Below are positions 1-8,622 of a stretch of DNA of 64,000 nucleotides, piece by piece. The stretch spans positions 1 through 64,000 of the forward strand of contig CAZIZT010000007.1 in NCBI GenBank assembly GCA_964544085.1, in the 5' to 3' direction. Under the pieces are notes generated by a model. That model was not told the origin of the DNA. It ran no database searches and saw only the letters and a list, made by a program, of their open reading frames with translations. Numbering within the stretch: the first letter of the stretch is position 1; the number at the start of each line of letters is the position of its first letter. The DNA comes from CAZIZT01 sp964544085. GTDB taxonomy: Bacteria; Campylobacterota_A; Desulfurellia; Desulfurellales; Hippeaceae. Both the position numbers and the translations under genes were made by a program.

Positions 1-1180
1 GCTTTAGCAGATCGTAAAGGTACTCAAGCGCCTCTTTAACCTGAGGCTTCAAATGCTTCTTTGCAGCTTTCTGCTCATAGTGCTCTGGTTCAACGCAGTA
101 GAAGCGCATACCGTCTGCAAGCTCTTTAAGCGTGGATGCACGCGGCTGCATTGTCTTGATGGCTCTCAGAAGATACCCATCGGGGTACGATAAACATCTC
201 TTATCAAGGAATGGTTTTGTATACTCAAGTAGTCTGTTTGGATCCATTGCGCGGATATGCTCAGCGTTTACCCAGAGCAGTTTATCCGGGTCGAATGTGG
301 CTGCGGCTTTATTTAAGCCCTCAAGCGAGAAGCATTCCAGGATCTCCTCCTCCGTTAAGAAAATCTCTTTATCACCACACGACCAACCAAGCCTTATGAG
401 GTAGTTAACAAGCGCAAACGGCAATATACCCATTTGCCTGTACTCAAGCACGCTCTTTGCGCCGTGTCTTTTCGAAAGACGAGTCCTATCCTGACCCAGA
501 ATCAACGGAACATGAGCATATTCAGGCGGTCTCTTACCAAACAACCTGTAAAGGACAATCTGCTTTGCCGTATTGGTTAGATGATCATCGCCGCGTATCA
601 CGTGCGTAATACCGCACTCTATATCATCAACAACATTTGTGAAGTTGTAAACGAAACTCCCGTCTGATCGCCTGATAATAAAATCATCAAATTCCTTATG
701 GGAAAAGTGCATTCTACCATGTATATGGTCATGAAACTCTATATCTTCCAATGGCAGCTTGATCCTTATAACGTGCTCCCTTGTCGGGTCATCAACGTTT
801 AAATTTCTGCAGTGACCATCGTAGTGCGGGTTTTCACCGTTTCTTAATTGCTGTTCCTTCAGCTTCTCCAGTCTCTCTTTGGAACAGTAGCATCTGTAGG
901 CTTTGCCTTCCTCAAGGAGTCTCTTTGCATACTCTTCATAGAGCTCCTGCCGCTTGCTTTGATAGCATATCTCATCCCACTTAAGAGAGCACCAGTCGAG
1001 TGCTTCCAGTATTGCCTTTGTATACTCCTCCTTCGACCGCTGTGCATCGGTGTCTTCTATTCTTAAAAGAAATTCACCCTTGTTGGCTTTCGCAAAATAG
1101 TAGTTGAATATAGCTGTGCGCAAACCGCCGATATGAAGATGACCCGTAGGTGAGGGGGCAAACCGCGTCTTTACCATCAT
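1..1180 (-). CDS. gltX: Glutamate--tRNA ligase (3' end beyond window)
   Basis: Class I aminoacyl-tRNA synthetase that charges tRNA-Glu in the cytoplasm. About 393 N-terminal residues are visible of a usual 460-490; the end lies left of position 1. The N-terminus has the HIGH-type motif (APSPTGHLHIGG, about residues 8-19), the family-typical LRIEDTD, and a KMSKS-type loop read as RLSKRHGA near residue 237. The start ATG at 1180 overlaps the lptA stop by four bases (ATGA), so it is the last visible gene of the smsC-to-gltX chain. A glutaminyl-tRNA synthetase at 54183-55862 suggests that a non-discriminating GluRS is not needed for tRNA-Gln, but this cannot be decided here. Confidence 0.95.
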   Translation of the reverse strand, partial: MMVKTRFAPSPTGHLHIGGLRTAIFNYYFAKANKGEFLLRIEDTDAQRSKEEYTKAILEALDWCSLKWDEICYQSKRQELYEEYAKRLLEEGKAYRCYCSKERLEKLKEQQLRNGENPHYDGHCRNLNVDDPTREHVIRIKLPLEDIEFHDHIHGRMHFSHKEFDDFIIRRSDGSFVYNFTNVVDDIECGITHVIRGDDHLTNTAKQIVLYRLFGKRPPEYAHVPLILGQDRTRLSKRHGAKSVLEYRQMGILPFALVNYLIRLGWSCGDKEIFLTEEEILECFSLEGLNKAAATFDPDKLLWVNAEHIRAMDPNRLLEYTKPFLDKRCLSYPDGYLLRAIKTMQPRASTLKELADGMRFYCVEPEHYEQKAAKKHLKPQVKEALEYLYDLLK

Positions 1181-1674
1181 TTTTTCTCCCTTTTCAACAG
1201 CTTTTTCTCCGGGTAGATGGTAACCTCTACCCTCCCTTTACCAGACTGTGCAACCGCATAATCACGATCCAAGTAATAGACGATAATCTGCGACTTTATG
1301 CTGTTTCGAGCGCTCTTTACAAAAGCGTTACCAATCAGTGTGACCTTCTGCTGCTTCTCGTTGTAGATAGCCTTATCAGCCGTAGCTACGCGGGAGTCCT
1401 TTCGCATAACCACATGACCCAAACAGACGATTTTCACAAGCTGTCCGGTCTCTGGATCTCTGTACACATCCATTTTGTCTGCACTCAAGCGCATATCACC
1501 ACGTGTTACAACAACGTTGCCTGAGAGCTTATAAAGCCCCTTCTTCTCAAAAGCTTCAAGCTGGCGGGCCTTTATGTGAATAGGAATATGCCCCTTTTTC
1601 AACAATCCCTCCAGCTTTGTTGCGTTGGCACTGCTTACAAACAGCAAAGCCAGCAGAACCAAGATCCACCTCAT
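1177..1674 (-). CDS. lptA: LPS-transport periplasmic protein, LptA/OstA family
   Basis: Predicted periplasmic bridge protein that carries lipopolysaccharide from the inner-membrane Lpt complex toward LptD. The 165-residue product has a signal peptide (residues 1-18, ending SSANA). An OstA-type beta-jellyroll follows, with the family pattern of 'GNVVVTRGDMRLSADKMDVY' and later 'KQQKVTLIGNAFV'. The tail is basic (KKLLKREKK). The length fits LptA (about 160-190). It overlaps rdgB upstream and gltX downstream by four bases each, so all three are co-translated. LptB and LptC are not in the window. An LptC or generic OstA assignment is the alternative. Confidence 0.8.
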   Translation of the reverse strand: MRWILVLLALLFVSSANATKLEGLLKKGHIPIHIKARQLEAFEKKGLYKLSGNVVVTRGDMRLSADKMDVYRDPETGQLVKIVCLGHVVMRKDSRVATADKAIYNEKQQKVTLIGNAFVKSARNSIKSQIIVYYLDRDYAVAQSGKGRVEVTIYPEKKLLKREKK

Positions 1675-2249
1675 AGCAGCTCCTTAAGTGCCTCTTTTAT
1701 CGCTTCAAGCGCTCTACGTCTATGTGAAATAGCATTCTTTTCCTCTGGTTTCATCTCTGCAAATGTCACATCGTAACCATCTGGCACAAAAACCGGATCG
1801 TAACCAAAACCACCTTTACCTTGCGGGCTGGGTGCTATTGTACCGTAAACGTAACCGGTTCTTTCAACCATCCTGTCACCTTTGACGGCAACCATGCAAC
1901 ACACAAAACGCGCTCTTCTGTCCTTCAACATGTGCATTTTATCGAGCAACTTCTTAACGTTTGCTTTATCGTTCCCATGCTGCGCATAACGGGCAGAGTA
2001 AATACCCGGCTCCATACCAAGCGCAAAGACCTCCAGGCCAGAATCGTCAGCAAGCACAATCTCATCTGTGTATTTGGCTAACGCCTGAGCCTTGATACGA
2101 GCATTCTCACAAAAACTCTTTCCGGTCTCATCCACCTCGAAATGCTCAACCAGGCAAGATGCCGGTCTCACGTCGAAATCTGTTAATATCTGACGAATTT
2201 CACTAATTTTATGGTCGTTGTTGGACGCAACGTATATAACTTTAGCCAC
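1671..2249 (-). CDS. rdgB: XTP/dITP pyrophosphatase (RdgB/HAM1 family)
   Basis: House-cleaning enzyme that hydrolyses non-canonical purine triphosphates (dITP, XTP) to monophosphate and pyrophosphate. The 192-residue length is normal. Seen are the N-terminal substrate loop (ASNNDHKISEI), the ADDSGLEV motif with the catalytic acid pair, PGIYSARYA, GFGYDPVF, and the C-terminal SHRRRAL that contacts the base. It overlaps the transaldolase gene by eight bases and lptA by four, inside one operon. The family assignment is firm; metal use and substrate range are known for the family, not shown here. Confidence 0.95.
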   Translation of the reverse strand: MAKVIYVASNNDHKISEIRQILTDFDVRPASCLVEHFEVDETGKSFCENARIKAQALAKYTDEIVLADDSGLEVFALGMEPGIYSARYAQHGNDKANVKKLLDKMHMLKDRRARFVCCMVAVKGDRMVERTGYVYGTIAPSPQGKGGFGYDPVFVPDGYDVTFAEMKPEEKNAISHRRRALEAIKEALKELL

Positions 2250-2889
2250 CGAAAACGCTTCTGTAATCCTTTAAAAACCGCTCAAGACCTATATCGGTTA
2301 GCGGATGGTTGAACAGCTTATCCATGACAGCCGGCGGAATTGTAGCTATATCCGCACCGTAGATAGCAGCATCAACCACATGCTGCGGGTTTCGTACGCT
2401 TGCAACTATAATCTCACAATCGAAGTCGTAGTTGTCAAATATTGCGCGTATATCCCTGACAAGGTCCATACCAACGTGAGAAATATCATCAAGCCTGCCC
2501 ACAAAGGGACTCACGTAGCGAGCTCCTGCCTTTGCTGCCAGCAACGCTTGAGCCGGAGAGAAGATAAGCGTCATATTAACTCTGATGCCTTCCTGGGCCA
2601 TCCTGTTAGTGGCTTTTATGCCCTCCCTTGTCATGGGCACCTTAATTACAACGTTTCGATGTATAGAGGCAAGTTCCCTTGCCTCTTCAACCATAGTTTC
2701 TGCCTGCGTTGATAGCACCTCAGCCGATATGGGCCCATCCACAATGGAAGCTATCTCTTGAATCACTTCCCTGTAGTCTCTTTTTTCCTTGGCCACAAGC
2801 GTTGGATTTGTGGTTACACCATCCACAAGCCCCATTTCCGCATACTCTTTTATGCTCTTTACGTTAGCCGTATCTAAAAAGAACTTCAT
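2242..2889 (-). CDS. Small transaldolase / fructose-6-phosphate aldolase family protein
   Basis: Class I Schiff-base aldolase of the small transaldolase group (TalC/MipB/Fsa, about 215 residues). It transfers a dihydroxyacetone unit in the pentose phosphate pathway, or cleaves fructose 6-phosphate in Fsa proteins. The N-terminus MKFFLDTANV and the segment GVTTNPTL are diagnostic. The Schiff-base lysine lies in VVIKVPMT (about residue 84). Transaldolase activity is the more common one in bacteria of this type, but sequence alone does not separate it from Fsa. The start overlaps the O-antigen-ligase gene by four bases, and the end overlaps rdgB. Confidence 0.9.
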   Translation of the reverse strand: MKFFLDTANVKSIKEYAEMGLVDGVTTNPTLVAKEKRDYREVIQEIASIVDGPISAEVLSTQAETMVEEARELASIHRNVVIKVPMTREGIKATNRMAQEGIRVNMTLIFSPAQALLAAKAGARYVSPFVGRLDDISHVGMDLVRDIRAIFDNYDFDCEIIVASVRNPQHVVDAAIYGADIATIPPAVMDKLFNHPLTDIGLERFLKDYRSVFGG

Positions 2890-4106
2890 GCCACACCCCT
2901 CTCCATAGAATCAAGCAAATTTTTATCGGCACCAAGCAAAAACATAACCAGCACAATTACTTCGGCGTCGCCAACGTTGTGCTCAAAGATGCCACCAACT
3001 AAAAAGGCTACAAAAGCCAGTGTAAGACCAACCATCAGTGCTTTATGCCATCTGCTGGATGCCCGCTTTATAAAAACAGCGTTTCTGTAGAACACGTAAG
3101 CCCACAAATAGATCCAGACAACAAGCCCTATTATGCCCCACTTTACCAGTATCTGCAAATATTCGTTGTGGAGTGCGCTAAACAGATGGCTGGAGACATT
3201 TTTATGGCCGAAGGTCTGCTCCACTCTCTTAACCAAAAAGGGTTTCAAGTGTTCATACACATTGCCACTTCCACAGCCTATCAGCTTCTGTTTCCAATTA
3301 TAGTGTTTGAATAGATCAAGTCCCGCCTTCCACAAAACTATCCTATCCATCGAAGAGACATCCTGCCTGTAGTGAATGGTAATCCAAACACGATGGCGAA
3401 TAGAAGGCATTGCAATATACAACACTCCAAAGACGCCAAGCATAAAAAGCAGGGTGGTTACAGATTTTTTGCTTCTATGAATCAGGGGCAACAAGAGAAT
3501 GGCAACAAATGCGCCAACCCAATAGGAGCGAGAAAAACTCAGAACAAGACCCAAGAACAGAAGAAAAGCAACCACTGAGGCGTAGATTTTCCATGGTCTT
3601 TCCTTGCAAAAGAGTGCCACACCAAAGTAAACGAGAAAAAGCATTGCAGCGATACAGCCCGTTGTTAAATGCGTGCTGAAAAAACCAGAGGCAATTAGCG
3701 GGTGGTGCATTACCTGAAGCGTTTTGATACTGAGTATATCCTGTGGTTTCACTCCGGTGAATGCTTCAAATATCACAGCTATTGCACCCACGGATGCTGA
3801 CAAACCCAGCATGACAAACAGAACAGGTAGCTTCGTGCGTTTCATGCGCGAGATAATGAAGTAAGGCAAGAAGTGCCACAGGTAATGGCTGTTGCGCAAG
3901 CTAAAAAGAAACCTGCCCGAAAAGAAGCTTGAAAAGAGACCTACAAAGGAAACTGCAACAACGCGCCAATCCAAATCTTTGGGTTTCAGCGCGGAGAGCA
4001 TCGAAAGCAAACCAATGGCACCAACGGCAATCGCAATATGATCTCCGACAATTGAGATAGGCATTGAGAGGCTCAAAAGAATGCCGGATAGTATTAGAAA
4101 GGCCAT
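2886..4106 (-). CDS. O-antigen ligase / polymerase family membrane protein
   Basis: A 406-residue integral membrane protein with about ten hydrophobic segments and a large extracytoplasmic loop in the second half (about residues 230-325), the layout of the Wzy_C/WaaL family. That loop carries the H(N)EYL signature (SALHNEYLQILVKWG) common in O-antigen ligases and polymerases. The likely role is transfer or polymerisation of surface polysaccharide at the periplasmic face. It sits between the PP0621-like gene and the transaldolase gene with minimal spacing. LptA two genes on supports an LPS context. WaaL and Wzy cannot be separated without the surrounding glycan locus. Confidence 0.8.
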   Translation of the reverse strand: MAFLILSGILLSLSMPISIVGDHIAIAVGAIGLLSMLSALKPKDLDWRVVAVSFVGLFSSFFSGRFLFSLRNSHYLWHFLPYFIISRMKRTKLPVLFVMLGLSASVGAIAVIFEAFTGVKPQDILSIKTLQVMHHPLIASGFFSTHLTTGCIAAMLFLVYFGVALFCKERPWKIYASVVAFLLFLGLVLSFSRSYWVGAFVAILLLPLIHRSKKSVTTLLFMLGVFGVLYIAMPSIRHRVWITIHYRQDVSSMDRIVLWKAGLDLFKHYNWKQKLIGCGSGNVYEHLKPFLVKRVEQTFGHKNVSSHLFSALHNEYLQILVKWGIIGLVVWIYLWAYVFYRNAVFIKRASSRWHKALMVGLTLAFVAFLVGGIFEHNVGDAEVIVLVMFLLGADKNLLDSMERGVA

Positions 4107-4109
4107 GGT

Positions 4110-4379
4110 TTAATTTTTATACTCTTCCTTGCACTTGTCGGAGCAGAAATAAAGCGGTCCCTGTTTCAGTCTCAGTTTTCTGACAGCCTGGGATTTGGGT
4201 ACATAAACACCGCAGTTGGCGCAACGCACCAGCTCTTCCATCTCATTTGAGTTGGCAGAACCCTTCCTTGCCTCCTTTGACGGAAAGAGTGTATCAAGAA
4301 TGCCGTCTATACGTTTTTTGAATGAATACACCGTTATAAAAAGAAACAAAATAAAAAGGAAAAAGAGCAGTTTCAGCAT
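4110..4379 (-). CDS. PP0621-family-like membrane-anchored Cys-rich protein
   Basis: An 89-residue protein with one N-terminal membrane helix (residues 2-19), a basic stretch, then a soluble tail with CxxC (RCANCGVYVPKSQA) and a second pair (YFCSDKCKEEY), a likely zinc-binding knuckle facing the cytoplasm. The pattern matches the small PP0621 family seen in many Proteobacteria, whose function is unknown. It is three bases from the O-antigen-ligase gene and 16 bases after smsB. The four cysteines could instead bind Fe-S or Fe, which is worth noting beside an Fe-S assembly pair, but that is inference. Confidence 0.7.
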   Translation of the reverse strand: MLKLLFFLFILFLFITVYSFKKRIDGILDTLFPSKEARKGSANSNEMEELVRCANCGVYVPKSQAVRKLRLKQGPLYFCSDKCKEEYKN

Positions 4380-4395
4380 AAGATTGGCCCTCTTC

Positions 4396-5358
4396 TTAAC
4401 TCAGCAAACCGTTCACTATAAACTCTGCTGCCTCGTCTTCCGTTAAACCTTTTGCCATTAATGTCTCAAGCTGCTCCTGTTTGATTCTTCCCACACTGGC
4501 TTCATGAGTGAGCTCAGCCTTCTCGTTGTTAACTTTCAGCACCGGTATGGTGGAGACGGACACACCGGATCCCTTCACAACTTCGTTGCATTCTATATGA
4601 CCCCTTGAGTAGGCTGCATTACCGTAAGCCTCGTTTATAACGTGTGCCTGAGCACTATCCGTTGCAAAAACCGTGGATGTAGCAACACCTGATGCATGCT
4701 CCCCGTTTAGACGCATAATCTCTTTGATATCAATTATATCATTTTTTCTTCCGTAAATCTTGCTTTCGAGATTCACCTTTGCATGAGCGGCAAGTTCTAC
4801 ATCCATAACCACGTTTATTCTGCCTACACGTGTCTTTGTTTCATAGAATTTACTGCCAAAGTAGGCGTGTTCATCCACCTTCATATGTGTTATCGTCTCC
4901 ACAAACACGCCACCCCCCTCATCGTGAAAGTGCTCATCCTCATAGACAACATGGGAGTGCTTGCCTATGTACATCTCGCTGACCATATGGTGATGCAACT
5001 TCTCAACCCTTGTAAGTATACAGTGAGACTTGAATTTAACCTTTACGTTGTTGCCTATGATGTAGTTGAAACGCAGCAGCTGCTCCCCTTTTTTCTCCAG
5101 AAAGCCTGTACACAGATGAACCGGTACAGGTATCACAGTGTTGTCCTCAATCTCCACATCTATCATAACAAGCCCGTCGCTACGAACACGGGAGGTTACA
5201 TGCATGCCGTTTACGCTGTTCAAACCTACAACCCTGTTTCCACTTACAATAATGGTAGCAACTGCAGGATTCCTTAGACTCCTGTCGTTGGTGTTTTTCT
5301 CGTATATCTCAACAAGCTGATCGAACTCCTTTTCGTAGCCCTTGACTATATCCATCAA
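4396..5358 (-). CDS. smsB: SufB/SufD-like Fe-S scaffold (SmsB type)
   Basis: Scaffold partner of an Fe-S assembly ATPase. The 320-residue product has the SufBD beta-helix core, without the N-terminal extension of true SufB (about 470 residues). Residues matching the SufB cluster-building site are kept: Cys257 (IECNEVVKG) and His285-Glu286 (LTHEASVGRI), followed by the family's C-terminal helix (LTEDEAAEFIV). A many-histidine stretch near residues 115-150 is notable. It overlaps smsC by four bases. Only one SufBD paralogue and no SufS, SufE or SufU lie nearby, which fits the described two-gene SMS minimal system rather than SUF. Confidence 0.85.
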   Translation of the reverse strand: MMDIVKGYEKEFDQLVEIYEKNTNDRSLRNPAVATIIVSGNRVVGLNSVNGMHVTSRVRSDGLVMIDVEIEDNTVIPVPVHLCTGFLEKKGEQLLRFNYIIGNNVKVKFKSHCILTRVEKLHHHMVSEMYIGKHSHVVYEDEHFHDEGGGVFVETITHMKVDEHAYFGSKFYETKTRVGRINVVMDVELAAHAKVNLESKIYGRKNDIIDIKEIMRLNGEHASGVATSTVFATDSAQAHVINEAYGNAAYSRGHIECNEVVKGSGVSVSTIPVLKVNNEKAELTHEASVGRIKQEQLETLMAKGLTEDEAAEFIVNGLLS

Positions 5359-6071
5359 TTTTCCTCCAGGTAGTTAATGTGTCCACAGGTATCACAGGTC
5401 TTTTCGTAATAACTTACTATTCTCTCACTCTTACCCTCGAGAAGCACTTTGCCTGCACAGATAAGATAGGAGTACTCGCAACGTTTTGCTATCTCTTTTC
5501 TGTGCGTTATGACGATTACGCCTGTCCCGTTCTCTTTAAAATGGCGAATCACGTTTACAATCATGTCCAGACTCATTATATCGATCCCTGAATCAGGCTC
5601 ATCCAGTATCAGATAGCGCGGTTTTAAAAGTATACAACTTGCAAGTTCCACCTTCTTTCTTTCTCCCCCCGAGAGTTTCTTATCAACCATACGGTTCAGG
5701 TAAAACTTTGGATCAAGATTTACAAGCTCGAGTGCCCTTTCCATCTCTTTTTGCGGTATTTTCCTATTCAAACTCAGGTAGCTTTTCACCGTTATCCCCT
5801 CAAATCTGGCAGGTTCCTGCCAGAGGAGGGTTATTCCTTTTTTTGCTCTTTCGGTCACGGATAGGTTTGTTATATCCTCACCGTCGAGCAGTATTCTACC
5901 TTCGTTGGGTTTGTAATCGCTTAAACCCATGATTATATAGCCAATAGTGGATTTTCCGACACCATTGTTACCGATAATGCAGTGTACCTTTCCCTGCTCA
6001 AACTTCATAGAAACACCCTTGATGATATCGTTAGAGTTGCGCGAGTACCTTATGTTCTCCAGAACCAGCAT
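5355..6071 (-). CDS. smsC: SufC-like ABC ATPase of a minimal Fe-S assembly system (SmsC type)
   Basis: Cytoplasmic ABC ATPase driving Fe-S cluster assembly on the SufBD-like partner encoded next. The 238-residue protein has Walker A (GNNGVGKST), a Q-loop (LWQEPARF), the signature LSGGERKK, Walker B (LILDEPDSGID) and the H-loop (THRKE), all in SufC style. After the ATPase core it ends in CDTCGHINYLEEN, a CxxC at residues 226-229 that standard SufC lacks as far as I recall. A promoter (6103-6130) overlaps the end of uvrB, so this gene probably starts the transcription unit running to gltX. Confidence 0.88.
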   Translation of the reverse strand: MLVLENIRYSRNSNDIIKGVSMKFEQGKVHCIIGNNGVGKSTIGYIIMGLSDYKPNEGRILLDGEDITNLSVTERAKKGITLLWQEPARFEGITVKSYLSLNRKIPQKEMERALELVNLDPKFYLNRMVDKKLSGGERKKVELASCILLKPRYLILDEPDSGIDIMSLDMIVNVIRHFKENGTGVIVITHRKEIAKRCEYSYLICAGKVLLEGKSERIVSYYEKTCDTCGHINYLEEN

Positions 6072-6102
6072 CTTTCCTCCGATTTTGCAAAAGTCTTTTT
6101 AA

Positions 6103-6130
6103 ATGATATTGTTTTAGCTCTCAAGGTCAA
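6103..6130 (-). promoter_or_regulatory. Sigma-70 promoter for smsC operon
   Basis: On the minus strand TTGACC (6125-6130), 16 bp, TATCAT (6103-6108). The -35 box lies inside the last codons of uvrB. Transcription would begin near 6096, 25 nt before the smsC start, whose ribosome site reads CGGAGGAAAG. Confidence 0.55.
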
Positions 6131-8102
6131 GCTTTTTAAGCCTTTCAATCTCATCTCTGTAAACAATCGCGCTTTCAAAATCCATCTTTTCGACTGCCTC
6201 TTTCATTTTCTGCCTGAGCTGCCTTATTCGCATCGGTATTTGCCTTTTATCAACCTTCTCTTCAATTGCACCCTCAAGCGGCTTCAGATAGTCCAGATTA
6301 CACATCTCAAGCATCCTATCATCAATGGATTTGGTTATGCTCTTTGGTGTTATGTTGTGTTTCTTGTTGTATTCCTCCTGTAAGCTTCTACGCCTGTTTA
6401 TCTCCTTAATAGCCGCATCCATTGAATCTGTAATAGTGTCCGCATAAAAGATAACCTTGGACTCCGCATTCCTTGCCGCTCTGCCGGCTGTCTGAATCAG
6501 GCTTGTTGTGCTTCTCAAGAAACCTTCCTTATCTGCATCCAGTATGGCAACAAGCGCAACCTCAGGTATGTCAAGCCCCTCTCTGAGCAGATTAACACCA
6601 ATAATACAGTCAAACACGCCGCTTCTGAGCTCGTTTATCAACTTAGAACGCTCTATGGCATTCAGCTCAGAGTGCATATAGCGGGTTTTCAGGCCAAGAT
6701 TGTTGTAGTATTCACTCAAATCCTCCGCCATTCGCTTGGTTAGGGTCGTAACAAGTGCCCTATATCCCTTCTCCACAACCCTTTTAAGCTCACCGTAGAG
6801 ATCGTCCACCGCATTTTTCATGGGTTTCACCTCAACAGGCGGCTCCATTAGACCGGTAGGTCGCACAATCTGCTCTACAATATGAGGCCTTGATAGCTCA
6901 ATCTCATACTCAGCCGGTGTAGCAGAGACAAAAATCATCTGTTTCATCCGTTCCATAAACTCTTCAAACCTCAGCGGTCTATTGTCCAGAGCACTCGGTA
7001 GCCTGAAGCCATAATCAACCAGCGTTTTCTTACGAGAATAATCGCCACGATACATGCCCCTTAACTGTGGTATTGTCACGTGCGACTCATCGATAATTGT
7101 AAGAAAATCATCACCGAAGTAATCTATCAGTGTTGCCGGCGGCTCACCGGGTTTCCTGTTCGAGAAATGCCTGGAATAGTTCTCGATGCCCGAACAGGTT
7201 CCCACCTGCTCAATCATCTCAAGATCAAAGTTCACACGCTCCTCTATACGCTGCGCCTCAAGGAGTTTTCCCATTCTTTTGAAATAGGTTATACGCTCCT
7301 TGAGCTCCTCACGTATACTCTTCAGTGCACGCTCCCTGCGCGCAGCACTTGAGATATACTGGCTTGCAGGGTATATGACAACACTATCCTTCTCTTCAAG
7401 CACTCTCATTGTGACTGGATCAAAAAGGGTTATCCTCTCTACAGCATCGTCAAACAGCTCTATCCTGATGGCAAGGTTTCGCATGTACGATGGATAGATA
7501 TCTATAACATCACCACGCACACGAAAGGTGCCACGCTGAAAATCTATATCATTTCTGGCATAGAGCAGATCAAGAAAGCGTTTCAGTATATCACCCCTTG
7601 TGAGCCGATCCCCAATACGAACTCTAAAAGAGGCCGCAGCATACTCCTCCTTTTCGCCAATACCATAGATGCAGGATACACTGGCAACCACTATTACATC
7701 CCTTCTCGTAAGAAGACTCATGGTGGTCTTCTGTTTGAGCCTATCTATTTCATCGTTTATGGAAGAGTCCTTGGCAATGTAGGTGTCCGTGCGGGGGATG
7801 TAGGCTTCCGGTTGATAGTAGTCGTAGTAGCTTATGAAGTACTCAACGGCATTCTCCGGAAAAAAGCGGGAAAATTCGTTGTACAGCTGTGCTGCAAGTG
7901 TTTTGTTGTGCGATATGATCAAAACAGGCTTATCCAGCTGCTCTATCACGTTTGCCATTGTAAAGGTTTTGCCACTGCCCGTTACACCCAGCAGGGTCTG
8001 GTATTTAACGCCCCTCTTTATGTTTTCAACCAGCCTTTTTATTACCTCTGGTTGATCACCGGCAGGCTTGTAGTCGCTAACCAGCTTAAAGAGCTTTCCC
8101 AT
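6114..8102 (-). CDS. uvrB: Excinuclease ABC subunit B
   Basis: DNA-damage recognition helicase of nucleotide excision repair; it works with UvrA and UvrC. The 662-residue length is normal. Walker A GVTGSGKT is at residues 39-46. The damage-probing beta-hairpin region (YYQPEAYIPRTDTYI) follows near 95. Helicase motifs DESH and QTAGRAAR are present, and the C-terminal UVR domain (about 625-660) binds UvrC. The ATG overlaps the def stop by one base, so it is coupled to def. Confidence 0.97.
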   Translation of the reverse strand: MGKLFKLVSDYKPAGDQPEVIKRLVENIKRGVKYQTLLGVTGSGKTFTMANVIEQLDKPVLIISHNKTLAAQLYNEFSRFFPENAVEYFISYYDYYQPEAYIPRTDTYIAKDSSINDEIDRLKQKTTMSLLTRRDVIVVASVSCIYGIGEKEEYAAASFRVRIGDRLTRGDILKRFLDLLYARNDIDFQRGTFRVRGDVIDIYPSYMRNLAIRIELFDDAVERITLFDPVTMRVLEEKDSVVIYPASQYISSAARRERALKSIREELKERITYFKRMGKLLEAQRIEERVNFDLEMIEQVGTCSGIENYSRHFSNRKPGEPPATLIDYFGDDFLTIIDESHVTIPQLRGMYRGDYSRKKTLVDYGFRLPSALDNRPLRFEEFMERMKQMIFVSATPAEYEIELSRPHIVEQIVRPTGLMEPPVEVKPMKNAVDDLYGELKRVVEKGYRALVTTLTKRMAEDLSEYYNNLGLKTRYMHSELNAIERSKLINELRSGVFDCIIGVNLLREGLDIPEVALVAILDADKEGFLRSTTSLIQTAGRAARNAESKVIFYADTITDSMDAAIKEINRRRSLQEEYNKKHNITPKSITKSIDDRMLEMCNLDYLKPLEGAIEEKVDKRQIPMRIRQLRQKMKEAVEKMDFESAIVYRDEIERLKKLDLES

Positions 8103-8608
8103 TACCTGTAATTCTTCCTTCTGAACAGATCCGTGGTCTTCGAGATTATCCTGTCGATAAAAAGTATACCATCAAGATGGTCTATCTCGTGCTGTATAAC
8201 CACAGCCTCGAAACCTTCGGTATCAAATCGCCTCTGTCTGCCATCCAAATCTATATATTGAACCGTTATCTTTCTTGCTCTGTTCACATTCCCCGTGTAA
8301 TCTGGAACACTCATGCAACCCTCGCGGGTCTTTATAATGCTCTCCCATGCAACAATCTCAGGATTTATCATGATAAGCTCACCATGGTTTATCTTCTGGC
8401 CCTTTTTGTTTTTCGATGCATCAATAGCTATGATACGTACAAGCTCCCCAATCTGCGGCGCAGCAATCCCTACAGCATGTGAGTAATGTCTCATTGTATC
8501 AAGCAGATCCCTTGCTCTATCAAGCGTAGCCTGGTCAATATCCGCTATTGCCTCACACACCTCTTTAAGTCTTTTATCCGGATATATCACAATGTCTCTA
8601 ACAGCCAT
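8102..8608 (-). CDS. def: Peptide deformylase
   Basis: Metalloenzyme that removes the formyl group from the N-terminal methionine of new proteins. The 168-residue protein has all three motifs: GIAAPQIG (residues 47-54), EGCMSVP (about 95) with the metal-ligand cysteine, and QHEIDHLDG (about 137) with two ligand histidines and the catalytic glutamate. It lies between an ACT-domain gene (14 bases upstream) and uvrB (one-base overlap). The usual neighbour fmt is absent. Confidence 0.96.
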   Translation of the reverse strand: MAVRDIVIYPDKRLKEVCEAIADIDQATLDRARDLLDTMRHYSHAVGIAAPQIGELVRIIAIDASKNKKGQKINHGELIMINPEIVAWESIIKTREGCMSVPDYTGNVNRARKITVQYIDLDGRQRRFDTEGFEAVVIQHEIDHLDGILFIDRIISKTTDLFRRKNYR

Positions 8609-8622
8609 TTTTTTCGTTTCTC

